This document shows positions 33,421-42,258 of a stretch of DNA of 64,000 bases, in pieces. The position numbers were made by a program, and so were the translations under genes. The notes under the pieces were generated by a model, which saw nothing but the letters and a program-made list of their open reading frames with translations, was not told the origin of the DNA and searched no databases. The stretch comes from Streptomyces endocoffeicus (GTDB lineage: Bacteria > Actinomycetota > Actinomycetes > Streptomycetales > Streptomycetaceae), in NCBI RefSeq assembly GCF_016741935.1, contig NZ_JAERRG010000005.1, positions 310,001-374,000 of the forward strand, in the 5' to 3' direction. Each line of letters begins with the position of its first letter. The stretch's first letter is position 1.

Positions 33421-34347
33421 CTACGGCCCGGACCGGTCGGCCGGTCCGGCCGCGTCGGCGCCGGAGCGCCGTGCGGTCAATTCGGTGTCCACGTACGCGT
33501 TGCAGGCGATGTCCATGGCCTCGGCGCTCGTACCGCCCGCACCGGGCCCGGTGGCCAGCACCTGAATGGCGAGTCCGTCGATCAGGGCCGTCAGGCGCAG
33601 CGCGCTGAACTCGGGGTCGACGGTGCGGAAGACCCCCTGCTCGATGCCGCGCCGGATCACCTCGGCCACGGTCCGCCGCCACTGCTGGTAGAAGTCGGCG
33701 TGCAGCCGCCCGATGGCCGTGGACCGCGCGGCCTCGGCCCACAGGTCCATCCACACCAGCCACTGCTGCCGCTGCCGCTCGGTGTACGGCGCCTGGAGCG
33801 CGATCAGCTGCCGCAGCTCCTCGCGGGCGTCGTCGGCCTCCGCGATCCGGGCGGCGCGGCGCGCGGTGTCCTCGTCCATACACCAGCGCACGGCGGCCTC
33901 GAGCAGCTCGGCGCGGCCCGGGAAGTGGTAGTGGATGGTGGCGGTGCTGGTGTCGCAGGCCGCGGCGATGTCGGCGACGCGTACGGCGTGGAAGCCGCGC
34001 TCGGCGATGAGCCGGACCGTCTCCCGCACGATCTGCAGCGGCCGTCCGCTGCCGGGGGGCGCGGTGGGGGCGGACGGCCGCGGCGCCCCGGCCGCCCCGC
34101 CGGCCGCTCCCTCGGCTCCGCCGTCCGCTCCGTCGCCGGTCGTGGTGCCCAGCAGCCATCCGGCGTCCACGTTCCCGGCGTCGGCGATCCGCGCCAGCTC
34201 GGCCACGGTGAAGCGCCGGCTCCCGCTGAGCGAACGCGAGAGCTTGGACGGGTCCATCACCACCCGCCGAGCGAATTCGCGCTGGGTACACCCGGCTTCG
34301 CCGATCACCTGACGTACGCGTTCCGCCACGTCGAACTGTTGCCGCAT
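33421..34347 (-). CDS. XRE-TetR fusion transcriptional regulator
   Basis: Product 308 residues. Two DNA-binding domains lie in one chain: an XRE/Cro-like HTH at about 5-62 (CTQREFARRVVMDPSKLSRS, then RFTVAELARIAD), an Ala/Gly/Pro linker at about 70-100, and a TetR HTH at about 105-150 (LIAERGFHAVRVADIAAACD then TATIHYHFPGRAE) with a full TetR ligand domain. It lies directly upstream of, and in the same direction as, the carnitine operon, with paired palindromes in between. Most likely the operon's regulator. The ATG at 34347 is chosen because homology begins right after it. Confidence 0.85.
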   Translation of the reverse strand: MRQQFDVAERVRQVIGEAGCTQREFARRVVMDPSKLSRSLSGSRRFTVAELARIADAGNVDAGWLLGTTTGDGADGGAEGAAGGAAGAPRPSAPTAPPGSGRPLQIVRETVRLIAERGFHAVRVADIAAACDTSTATIHYHFPGRAELLEAAVRWCMDEDTARRAARIAEADDAREELRQLIALQAPYTERQRQQWLVWMDLWAEAARSTAIGRLHADFYQQWRRTVAEVIRRGIEQGVFRTVDPEFSALRLTALIDGLAIQVLATGPGAGGTSAEAMDIACNAYVDTELTARRSGADAAGPADRSGP

Positions 34348-34535
34348 GGCCGACACGGTACGGACGCGTTGAGATAAGCGCAATGAATGTGACAGTGGAA
34401 TGCCTGCTTCCTCCCGGTATTCATGGGAATTTCACCCGGAGATTGCGATGCGAGCTGACTGATGCATCAGTTTTGGTCGATGATGTTCGAACGCTTCCGA
34501 CTATGCTCACCGGGCGTGAGAACAGGAGAGATCGG

Positions 34536-36164
34536 GTGACATCGGGTGGGGACGACGTACGGCTTGTCGCCGGCCGCTACCAGCTGGGCAACCGGCTGGG
34601 GCGAGGCGGCATGGGCACGGTCTGGCGCGCGTACGACCAGATGCTGGCGCGCGAGGTCGCTGCCAAGGAGCTGAACGTCGCGAGCGACGACCGCGAGTAC
34701 CAGCGACGGCTGCGCCGGGCACAGAGAGAGGCGCGTACCGTCGCCCGGGTGCACCATCCGCATGTGGTGGGCGTCCATGACCTGGTCGAACACGACGACC
34801 GGCTGTGGATCGTGATGGAGCTGATCGACGGCCCCAACCTGGCCCGCCGGATCGCGGACGACGGCCCCCTCACGCCCCGCCACACCGCCGCCCTCGGGCT
34901 GCAGCTGCTCGGCGCGCTGGAGGCCGTGCACGCCGCCGGGGCGCTGCACCGCGACGTCAAGCCCGCCAACGTCCTGCTGCGCCGGGACGGCAGCGCCGTC
35001 CTCACCGACTTCGGCATCGCCGCCCTGGAGGACGACGAGTCGCTCACCACCACCGGTGAACTCCTCGGCTCCATCGGCTACATGGCGCCCGAGCGGCTGA
35101 CCGCGGAGGAGGTCGGCCCGCCGTCGGACCTGTGGTCGCTGGGCGCGACCCTGTCCGCGGTCGCCTCCGGCGTACCGCCCTTCCAGCGCGCCACCGGGGC
35201 CGCCGCGCTGCACGCGGTCACCTTCGCGGATCCGGAGATCCCGGAACGCGTCGGCCCGCTGCGGCCGATCATCGAGGCCCTGCTGAACAAGTCCCCGGGC
35301 CGGCGCCCGTCCGCGGCCACGATCGGGGCCGCGCTGCGCCGCGTGGCGGACGGCGCGGAAGACCCGGGCCCACTGCCTCCGGCCGACACGGCGGGCGACT
35401 TCCCGGCCACCGCTATGGACGCGGCGGCCACTCCCACGGACGCGGCGGGAACCCCGACGCTCACCGCGCCCCCCACGGTGACCACACCCCACAGCCTCAG
35501 CGGACCCCCGACGCCGACCGCCCCCCACACCCTCGCCGGATCCCCCACCCTCGCCGGGCCCCCCTCCCTGGACCGGGAACCGACCGTCATAGACAAGGCG
35601 GCAGCGTCTTCACCCCCTCGACCCCGCGGCCGGAGCCGGGCCCGGACCTGGTGGTGGACGGCGGGCGCGACCCTCGCGGTGGCGGCCCTCGCCGCCGGGC
35701 TCTTCTTCGCCTTCGGGCCCCCGTCCAACGGCGACGGCGGCGACGACGCGGCGCAGCCCTCCGGCACCAGCACCAGCAAGGTGACCGTGGACGCGGGCCG
35801 CGGCTGGCAGTCCGCGACGAGCTCCCCGATCCAGAAGGGTGACAGGGTGTCGGTCCGCTACACCAGCGGCACCTGGACCGTGGACTCCACCAACCTCCCC
35901 CTGGTCGGCCCGCTCGGCCACACCGCCGCCGACGACCAATCCCTCCGCTTCGCCTGGGAGGACTGCAAGGTGAAGCCCGACGTCACCTTCGGCGCCCTCC
36001 TGGGCCGCTACCCCGGAAACCCCGGCAACCCCCATGCCGTACGCCGCGCCTGGAGCTTCCAGGCCACCCGCTCGGGCACCCTGCAACTCCGCCCCAACGA
36101 CCGCGAGGGCTGCCTCGACGACAACAAGGGAGCCCTCACCCTCACTGTGCAGATCACCCACTGA
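34536..36164 (+). CDS. Receptor-type serine/threonine protein kinase with LecA-like extracellular domain
   Basis: Product 542 residues; the GTG at 34536 has AGGAG seven bases upstream. Kinase domain 14-275: LGRGGMGTVW, K44, HRD with D140 (HRDVKPANVLL), DFG with D158, and MAPERL. A Pro/Thr-rich linker with repeated TPTLT/PHTLAGSPTLAGP follows. One helix lies at about 372-392 (WTAGATLAVAALAAGLFFAF). The external 130 residues (GRGWQSATSSPIQKGDRVSV, TVDSTNLPLVGPLG, FGALLGRYPG) resemble the PA-IL/LecA galactose-binding lectin fold found in some sugar-binding proteins. A sugar or cell-wall ligand is inferred. Confidence 0.88.
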   Translation: MTSGGDDVRLVAGRYQLGNRLGRGGMGTVWRAYDQMLAREVAAKELNVASDDREYQRRLRRAQREARTVARVHHPHVVGVHDLVEHDDRLWIVMELIDGPNLARRIADDGPLTPRHTAALGLQLLGALEAVHAAGALHRDVKPANVLLRRDGSAVLTDFGIAALEDDESLTTTGELLGSIGYMAPERLTAEEVGPPSDLWSLGATLSAVASGVPPFQRATGAAALHAVTFADPEIPERVGPLRPIIEALLNKSPGRRPSAATIGAALRRVADGAEDPGPLPPADTAGDFPATAMDAAATPTDAAGTPTLTAPPTVTTPHSLSGPPTPTAPHTLAGSPTLAGPPSLDREPTVIDKAAASSPPRPRGRSRARTWWWTAGATLAVAALAAGLFFAFGPPSNGDGGDDAAQPSGTSTSKVTVDAGRGWQSATSSPIQKGDRVSVRYTSGTWTVDSTNLPLVGPLGHTAADDQSLRFAWEDCKVKPDVTFGALLGRYPGNPGNPHAVRRAWSFQATRSGTLQLRPNDREGCLDDNKGALTLTVQITH

Positions 36165-36306
36165 CCGGGCGGCAGCGCCCCGCCCGCCCAAGCGGGTTCG
36201 CGGAAAAACGTGGGCACCGCGGGCAACGTGCGGGCTTCGTCGACGCATCCTTCCGGGCGGTCCGGGCAGCAGCGCCTGGGTCACCGGCACGACAAGGGAG
36301 CGTCAC

Positions 36307-37545
36307 GTGGATTCGGAGAACGTGGATCCGGAGAAGAGGAAGAAGCCGCTCGCACGGCGACGTGTTCTGGCCCTGACGGCCGGATCCCTCGTCGCCGCGG
36401 GGTGCACACAGGGCGAACGACGGTCCGCCGACAAGACCGGTCAAGACCCCGGGGCGAAGACCTCCGCCGAGGCGCCGGACGGCGCACTGGGAGCGAATTT
36501 CAACGAGGACCCCGACAGCGTGACCTTCGGCGAGCTGCGCGAGCTCTCCGCGAGCTGGCTCCGGGGTTTCGTGCCGATGCGCGAGGTCGAGGACGACGCC
36601 TCCCACCAGCGCGCCATCGCGAAGCTCCTGGACGCCCATCGCCTCGGCCACCGCACGCTGCTCTCGCTGAAGTTCCCGTACAACCACCGGCCGATACCCC
36701 GACCGGACGGCTCCGCCATGGACGCGGAACTCGCCCGGGTCGACAAGGTCCTGCACACCGTCCTCGACACCGTCGACATCCTGGCCATCGGCAACGAGCC
36801 GTTCATCGAGAGCCTTCCCCAGGACCGCCGCTCGGGCGCGCTGAACGCCTTCTACGAGGCGGTCGCGGAGCACATCATCGCGTACCGGAAGAAGCGCTTC
36901 GGCTCGCGCTGCCGGACCCGCCTCTACATGGGCGCGCTCAACCACCTCGACAAGCCGGACCAGCGGACGCCGGCCACGGACCGCTGGCTGTCCTTCACCC
37001 GCCGGACCCCGGAGATCGAGGGCGTGGACATCCACCCCCATGTGTCCGCGCCGGGGAAGGTGAAGCCCTACCTCGACTACATCCTGCCCCGCCTCCGCGA
37101 CGGCCAGAAGTTCCTGGTCACCGAGTTCTCCCTGGTCCAGCTGTGGAAGCTGCACCTGAACGACACGATCCCCGCGCGCTTCGCCCGCCGCTACCGCCTT
37201 CCGTCGGACACCCCGGTGTGGAAGGTGATCAAGGAAGCCATCGACCACCCCTTCCCCGAGGAGAAGTGGCGCGACTTCCTCGCCATGAGCCCCTGGTTCG
37301 AGAACAACAAGCACTTCCTGCGCGACCAGGTGGGCCACTTCCGCGACACCGGACGCCTCGCCGTGGCCACGTACGGAGTCACCCAAGGCGCCGCCATGAC
37401 CCAGGACTTCGGCCCGGACAAGACACCCTGGCTGCTGAACAGCCTCTACGCCAACCGCACCGTGGAGCGGGCCGACGACGGCTCACCGGCCCACAACTAC
37501 GGCTTCTTCGACGACTTCCGAGCCCTCCAGCGCCCCCAGAACTGA
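36307..37545 (+). CDS. Tat-type lipoprotein with glycoside hydrolase (clan A-like) barrel
   Basis: Product 412 residues; GTG start after AAGGGAG. The N-terminus has ARRRVLALTAGSLVAAGC, a twin-arginine lipoprotein signal with the lipobox Cys at about residue 34. The body is a TIM-barrel-like protein with two Glu at expected places: AIGNEPFIES (acid/base, strand 4) and FLVTEFSLVQ (nucleophile, strand 7). Segments such as TLLSLKFPYNHRPIP and EGVDIHPHVSAPG fit GH5/GH39-type clan A enzymes. Family and substrate cannot be fixed by eye. It follows the receptor kinase gene by 142 bp. Confidence 0.75.
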   Translation: MDSENVDPEKRKKPLARRRVLALTAGSLVAAGCTQGERRSADKTGQDPGAKTSAEAPDGALGANFNEDPDSVTFGELRELSASWLRGFVPMREVEDDASHQRAIAKLLDAHRLGHRTLLSLKFPYNHRPIPRPDGSAMDAELARVDKVLHTVLDTVDILAIGNEPFIESLPQDRRSGALNAFYEAVAEHIIAYRKKRFGSRCRTRLYMGALNHLDKPDQRTPATDRWLSFTRRTPEIEGVDIHPHVSAPGKVKPYLDYILPRLRDGQKFLVTEFSLVQLWKLHLNDTIPARFARRYRLPSDTPVWKVIKEAIDHPFPEEKWRDFLAMSPWFENNKHFLRDQVGHFRDTGRLAVATYGVTQGAAMTQDFGPDKTPWLLNSLYANRTVERADDGSPAHNYGFFDDFRALQRPQN

Positions 37546-37590
37546 TCTCCCCCCGGGTCTCCTCCGCCCCGGATGCGAGAGACTCCCGCG

Positions 37591-38325
37591 ATGAGCGGTT
37601 GTTGTGGCGCGGAGCTGGTACTCGGCGGAATCGTCATGGCGGGGGCGTCCGTGCAGTGGCTGACGGGCATGGGGTTCGCGCTGATCGCGGTGCCCGCTCT
37701 CGTGCTGCTGCTCGGCCCGGGAGACGGCGTCGCCCTCGCCAACTGCGGGTCCGGTGCCATCTGCGCGCTGGGACTCGTCGACGGCGGCTGGCGGCGGGTG
37801 CGGCTCACCGCGATGGTCCCCCTGGTCGCCGCCTCCGCCTGCACCGTCCCGGCCGGCACCTGGGTGGCCGCCCGGCTCCCCGAACCCGTCCTCCTGGCCG
37901 GTACGGGCACCCTGGTGAGCCTGGCCGTCCTGCTGGTGATGGCCGGCCTGCGCGTCCCCGCCCTGAACGGCGTCAAAGGCGCCCTGACCGCCGGGGCCGC
38001 CGGGGGCTTCATGAACGCGTCGGCCGGCGTGGGCGGCCCGCCGATATCCCTGTACGCGGTGAACGCGGGCTGGACGGTCCGCGAGTTCGTGCCCAACGCG
38101 CAGTTCTACGGAATCGTGGTGAACGCGTTCTCCATCGCCACCAACGGCGTCCCCCAACTCAACCCGCCGCTGTGGACCTTGGCAGCGGCGGGAATGACGG
38201 CGGGCGCCTTCATCGGCAAGTCCCTCACCACCCGCGTCTCCGACCACGGAGCCCGCCTGCTCGTCCTGCTGCTGGCGCTGGCAGGCGGGCTGTCCACGCT
38301 GGCGAAGGGGGCATGGGAGCTCTGA
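37591..38325 (+). CDS. TSUP (TauE/SafE) family membrane transporter
   Basis: Product 244 residues from the ATG at 37591 (GAGAG nine bases upstream); another ATG at 37573 lacks a site. About eight transmembrane helices. The paired TSUP motifs are visible: GASVQWLTGMGFALIAVPAL at the N-terminus and GAAGGFMNASAGVGGPPISL in the second half. The family exports sulfite, sulfoacetate or related organosulfur anions. No sulfur genes adjoin it, so the substrate is open. Confidence 0.88.
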   Translation: MSGCCGAELVLGGIVMAGASVQWLTGMGFALIAVPALVLLLGPGDGVALANCGSGAICALGLVDGGWRRVRLTAMVPLVAASACTVPAGTWVAARLPEPVLLAGTGTLVSLAVLLVMAGLRVPALNGVKGALTAGAAGGFMNASAGVGGPPISLYAVNAGWTVREFVPNAQFYGIVVNAFSIATNGVPQLNPPLWTLAAAGMTAGAFIGKSLTTRVSDHGARLLVLLLALAGGLSTLAKGAWEL

Positions 38326-38357
38326 GGGGCCCTGACTCGGCAGCGCTCTGGGAGGCC

Positions 38358-39881
38358 CTACCTCCGGTAGCCCGTCACCTCGCCGATCCATCGCATGAAG
38401 GCGTCCGGGTCCTGGTTGGCCCCGTGCCCGGCGTCCCAGTACATCAGGGCGTTGACGTCGTCGCCGAGGTTCTCCAGACCGGCGGCGAGGTTGCCGAGGA
38501 CCGTGAGGGAGGTGTCGGTGTCGCTGGTGCCGACGCGGAGCCACCAGTGGCGGGCCCGGCCGGGGCCGGGGTGCCGGATGAAGTGCATCGGGTTCATCAG
38601 GGCCAGCGTCCGGGGCAGATCGCGGTCGAGCCGTGCGCCGTCGTCGCCGGTCGTGTGGCGGAGGCTGTACGGCGTGAAGTGCCGGGCCTTGGTGGTGCCG
38701 AAGCCGAAGAGGTTGTTCTCGGGCGCGGAGAGGTCGAAGGAGTCGAAGGCCGGTACGTTCTTCTTCCGCCCCACATGCGCCAGGAAGTCCTCCCACGCGA
38801 AGGCCGCCACGCCGCCGGACCAGGTGATCCACGCGTTCTTGCCGAGGTAGGCGGTGCGATCCGCGTCCGGCAGCGCCGTGAGATGGCGGGTGGCGGCGGG
38901 CTGGAGGTAGGTCTTCAGGAGGTAGTCGGCGTAGGTGCGCGCGGTGAGCGGGCCGAAGCCCCGCTTCCCCCGCAGCCGCAGGGACGCCTGGTAGTCGGCG
39001 AACGCGGTGCTCAGCCGCTTCGAGACGGTCTGGTCGACGACCTCGCCGGAGCTCAGCGCGCTGCCGCCGAACATCCACTCGTACGCCATGTCGGCGTGCT
39101 CGAGATCGGCGATGGGGCACCAGCCGCCGCCGGCGAAGATGGCGTCGCTCGCGTCGGCCGCGCCCAGCTCCCTCAGATACGGCTCGTACAACGGGCTGTC
39201 GCCGGACGCGCCGAGCAGGGCGGACAGGGCGCCTCCGGCGCTGGTGCCGGAGGAGACGATCCGGTCCGTGTCCCCCGGGACGCGGCCCTGGTTGTGGCGC
39301 AGATACCGTACGGCGGCCTTGAGGTCGACGATGGCGGCGGGCGCCACGCCGTCGTACGTACCGTCCGGCGCGACGAGGTCACGGCCCCGCGCGCCCGGCT
39401 CCACGACCACGTACCCGGAGGCGAGCCCCCAGTCGGCGTTGCTGACCATGCCGCCGGGGGTTCCGGGGCCGCCAGGGCCTCCGGGCCCTCCGGGGCCGCT
39501 GTCGCTCGTCACCGATGACGACAGATAGCCGCCTATCCGGTTGGCGAGGAGGATCGGGGCGCCGGTGGCGTCGACGGCCCTGCCGTCGATCTCGACGGGA
39601 ACGCTGACGTTGAGGCTCTGGTACTTCGTGTCCACGGGCCTGGCGACATAGACGACGCCCTTGTAAAGGCGGTACGTCACCTTCCTGTCGCCGTCGCCCG
39701 TGGACACGGTCTTCGTCTCGGTCGTGTAGCCGTCCTTGTCGAAGGCCAGCGGGTCCGAGCCGGTCGAACCGGTCGAGCCGGTCGAACCCGTCGCACCCGC
39801 CGCCGACGCGCTGAATCCTCCGCCGGCCGCCGGCGCGGCGGCGGCCGCGGTAAGCCCCATGACCATGGTCCTGCGCTTCAC
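38358..39881 (-). CDS. Secreted alpha/beta hydrolase, tannase-like (subtype B)
   Basis: Product 507 residues. The GTG at 39881 is preferred because GAGGAG lies six bases before it; the ATG at 39887 would abut that site. Signal peptide KRRTMVMGLTAAAAAPAAG (Tat-like RR). The nucleophile elbow is SSGTSAGGALSAL (G-x-S-x-G), and AFAWEDFLAHVG and YWDAGHGANQDPDAF supply the later catalytic Asp/His region. Overall length and GYVVVEPGARGRD resemble bacterial subtype-B tannase/feruloyl esterase-like enzymes. A GSTGSTGSTGS linker and a GPGGPGGPGG insert are low complexity. Confidence 0.75.
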   Translation of the reverse strand: MKRRTMVMGLTAAAAAPAAGGGFSASAAGATGSTGSTGSTGSDPLAFDKDGYTTETKTVSTGDGDRKVTYRLYKGVVYVARPVDTKYQSLNVSVPVEIDGRAVDATGAPILLANRIGGYLSSSVTSDSGPGGPGGPGGPGTPGGMVSNADWGLASGYVVVEPGARGRDLVAPDGTYDGVAPAAIVDLKAAVRYLRHNQGRVPGDTDRIVSSGTSAGGALSALLGASGDSPLYEPYLRELGAADASDAIFAGGGWCPIADLEHADMAYEWMFGGSALSSGEVVDQTVSKRLSTAFADYQASLRLRGKRGFGPLTARTYADYLLKTYLQPAATRHLTALPDADRTAYLGKNAWITWSGGVAAFAWEDFLAHVGRKKNVPAFDSFDLSAPENNLFGFGTTKARHFTPYSLRHTTGDDGARLDRDLPRTLALMNPMHFIRHPGPGRARHWWLRVGTSDTDTSLTVLGNLAAGLENLGDDVNALMYWDAGHGANQDPDAFMRWIGEVTGYRR

Positions 39882-40042
39882 GGACATCTCCTCACATGGC
39901 GCGGTTCTGCTGCCTGCTGGGTCGACGAGAACGTAAAGCGATGGCCGCAAAATCGTCAACAATTATGTTGGTTTCATCGTGAACACCTAAGCCATGCACA
40001 GGGAGTTCATAGCCCCACCGCCATTCAGGTGGGCCATATGCG

Positions 40043-41032
40043 TCACGCGGGAAGCGAATTCAGCCAGTCGATCAGCAGCCGGTTGATTTCCTCCGGGCGC
40101 TCCTGCTGGATCCAGTGGCCGCAGCCCTCGAGGATGTGCGAGCCGGCGAGCGCGGGCAGCGTGCTCGGGTACGCCTTGATCGCGTCGCCCATCCAGGTGG
40201 TCGAGGCGTCCAGGGCGCCGCCGATGAACAGCGACGGCTGGGTGATGGGCGCGCCGTCGTACTCGGCCAGGTCCGCCCAGTCCCGGTCCATGTTCCGGTA
40301 GCGGTTCAGCCCTCCGCTCAGCCCGGTCCGCTCGAACTCACCGGCGTAGACATCGAGGTCCCCCTCGCTCAGCCAGGCGGGCAGCCGCCCGGCCGGGAAC
40401 CGCTCGCGCATCGTCCGGCCGCGCGTGACGAAGTGCGGGTCGGGCAGATCGGGTCCGGGCATGGTGTCGCCGGACAGCGCCGCGTAGATCCCCGCGAGCC
40501 AGCCGCGCACATCCGGCTCGATCTCCGCCTCGGCCCGGCCAGGCTCCTGGAAGTAGGAGATGTAGAACTCCTCGTCCCCGCCCATCCCGGCGAAGACCTC
40601 GGAGGGCCTGGGGCCGCCGCGCGGGGCGTAGCCCACGCTCAGCAGCCCGACCGCCCGGAACACATCCGGGCGCAGCAGGGCGGAATGGGCGGCGATGGGC
40701 GAGCCCCAGTCGTGCCCGATCACCACGGCGGACTCCTCGCCGAGCGCCTCCACCACGGCGACGTTGTCCGCCACCAGCTCCCGCATCCGGTACGCGTCCA
40801 CCGCCGCGGGCCGGGAGGAGCGCCCGTACCCACGGACGTCGACGGCGGCCACCCGGTACCCGGCCGCGGCCAGCGCGGGCAGCTGGTGGCGCCATGAGTA
40901 CCAGGACTCCGGAAAGCCGTGGACGAGCAGCACCAGCGGGCCGGTGCCGCCCTGCTCCACAAGGTGGATCCGCCCGGCGGGTGAGGGCACCAGACGGTGG
41001 ATGAGGTCGGTGGTGGGCGGCGTCTGCGGCAT
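40043..41032 (-). CDS. Alpha/beta hydrolase, epoxide hydrolase-like
   Basis: Product 329 residues; the ATG at 41032 follows GGGAGGGAACC. Motifs: oxyanion HGFPESWYSWRHQLPALAAA, nucleophile Asp in GHDWGSPIAAH (the HDWG elbow of soluble epoxide hydrolases), a cap domain with EFYISYFQEPGRAEAEIE, and catalytic His in EGCGHWIQQERPEEIN. It adds water to epoxides. It is divergent from the GYD gene with about 213 bp between starts. A longer start at 41059 is possible. Confidence 0.9.
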   Translation of the reverse strand: MPQTPPTTDLIHRLVPSPAGRIHLVEQGGTGPLVLLVHGFPESWYSWRHQLPALAAAGYRVAAVDVRGYGRSSRPAAVDAYRMRELVADNVAVVEALGEESAVVIGHDWGSPIAAHSALLRPDVFRAVGLLSVGYAPRGGPRPSEVFAGMGGDEEFYISYFQEPGRAEAEIEPDVRGWLAGIYAALSGDTMPGPDLPDPHFVTRGRTMRERFPAGRLPAWLSEGDLDVYAGEFERTGLSGGLNRYRNMDRDWADLAEYDGAPITQPSLFIGGALDASTTWMGDAIKAYPSTLPALAGSHILEGCGHWIQQERPEEINRLLIDWLNSLPA

Positions 41033-41245
41033 GGTTCCCTCCCGGGTCGCGCTGAACATGTCGCGCCGAACATTCTGTGTGGCGGCCGACGGGTCCGAGT
41101 TTGCCGTGCCGTCCGCGGCTCGGATCACACCCGTTGCCAGTTCGGCAAACCACTCCCGCCGGTCGCCGGCGCGCCAGATGTGCGGGTTCGCGACGTTACT
41201 TCCAGAATTGATTACACGGTGAGTCTTCTCGTGGAGGTGAGAGCC

Positions 41246-41542
41246 GTGGCGACGTACATCACGCTGCTGAACTGGACCGAGCAGGGGGTCCGTGCCTACA
41301 AGGACACCACCAAACGCACCCAGGACTTCGTCGCGGCGCTGGACAAGCTCGGGGCGCGGCTCGTGGACATCTACTGGACGGACGGGCCGTACGACCTCGT
41401 GTGCATCGTCGAGGCCCCGGACGACGAGACCGCGACCGCGGCGTCGCTGCAGCTCAGCGCGTTGGGCAATGTCCGCACCACGACCCTGCGGGCCTTCGGG
41501 CAGGAGGATATGGCCCGCGTCATCGCCAAGGTCGCCGGCTGA
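41246..41542 (+). CDS. GYD domain protein
   Basis: Product 98 residues; GTG start with GGAGG eight bases upstream. The small ferredoxin-like fold MATYITLLNWTEQGVRAYKD, with YWTDGPYDLVCIVEAPDDET, carries the GYD-type motif (here GPYD) that names this family. These are found alone in many actinobacteria with no known function; dimeric ligand-binding domains similar to AsnC/Lrp effectors are a structural guess. Followed by a strong bidirectional terminator. Confidence 0.88.
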   Translation: MATYITLLNWTEQGVRAYKDTTKRTQDFVAALDKLGARLVDIYWTDGPYDLVCIVEAPDDETATAASLQLSALGNVRTTTLRAFGQEDMARVIAKVAG

Positions 41543-41585
41543 GGCGGTGCGCACAAGAGGTGCGCACCCGGTGCGCGGACGGGGA

Positions 41586-41616
41586 CCGGTCCAGGAGGGG
41601 AGCCCTCCTGGACCGG
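41586..41616. terminator. Bidirectional hairpin terminator
   Basis: CCGGTCCAGGAGGG and CCCTCCTGGACCGG pair perfectly over 14 bp with a GAG loop between the convergent GYD and RTX genes. Confidence 0.9.
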
Positions 41617-41641
41617 CGCCGTGCCGCGGTGCGACCGCGTG

Positions 41642-41971
41642 TCAGTCCTGGTGGACGACGTTCGTACCCGGCCCCCCGGACAGGGTGTCCGTGCCGGGGC
41701 CGCCGTACAGCTTGTCGTCCCCGCTGTTCCCGTAGATCGTGTCGTTCCCGCTGTTGCCGTACAGGACGTCGTTGCCCTTCCCGCCGTAGAGGAAGTCGTT
41801 TCCGGTCCCGCCGTAGACCGAGTCGTTGCCGTCGTCGCCGGACAGGTTCTGCCGGTCCGCGGCGCGGGCCGTACCGGCGAGGACGAGGGGAGCGGCCAGC
41901 CCCGTACCGAGAGCCAGGGTCAGCGCCGACGCGGCACCTAGAACCCGGCGGCTGACCAGGGGGGAACGCAT
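41642..41971 (-). CDS. Small secreted RTX-type calcium-binding repeat protein
   Basis: Product 109 residues; the ATG at 41971 has GGAGG upstream. Signal peptide: RRVLGAASALTLALGTGLAA, cleaved near ARA. The mature 65 residues consist almost entirely of five GG-x-G-N/D-D-x-L/I-Y nonapeptide repeats (DDGNDSVYGGTGNDFLYGGK and so on), which bind calcium and fold outside the cell. It is too short to be a toxin. C-terminal HQD end. Role unknown, possibly a surface or calcium-buffer protein. Confidence 0.88.
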   Translation of the reverse strand: MRSPLVSRRVLGAASALTLALGTGLAAPLVLAGTARAADRQNLSGDDGNDSVYGGTGNDFLYGGKGNDVLYGNSGNDTIYGNSGDDKLYGGPGTDTLSGGPGTNVVHQD

Positions 41972-42181
41972 TGCCAACCTCCATGAGGCGTAGGGGGTGG
42001 TGACAATCGCGTGTGACTTACGGGGTTTGCGGTTGGTTGTGCGACGGCGTAGGCGGGGCAGGCCCATGGACAGCCGGCCCACTCTCTCCTGACCAGTGAG
42101 GTTTGGCCGATCGGCGGCGACAGGACAATGTCCCGTCGGCCGCGATTCACCAATGAATTCATCGCCGTGTTCGGCCGGTGG

Positions 42182-42216
42182 CCCGGCCCGGCCCGGAGAC
42201 GCCGGGCCGGGCCGGG
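42182..42216. terminator. Hairpin terminator of the FG-GAP gene
   Basis: CCCGGCCCGGCCCGG and CCGGGCCGGGCCGGG form a perfect 15-bp stem with an AGACG loop, 39 bp beyond the leftward stop codon. Confidence 0.85.
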
Positions 42217-42234
42217 TCCACCGGACCAACAACC

Positions 42235-42258
42235 AGGTGGTGCTACAGGTGGTGCTAC
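42235..42258. repeat. 12-bp tandem duplication containing the stop codon
   Basis: AGGTGGTGCTAC at 42235 and 42247. The second copy includes CTA (42255-42257), the TAG stop of the FG-GAP gene; the first has an in-frame second stop. Confidence 0.95.

Noticed and set aside
41642..41971. RTX toxin
   Set aside because: Only 109 residues with five repeats and no effector domain or type I secretion genes; it has an ordinary signal peptide.
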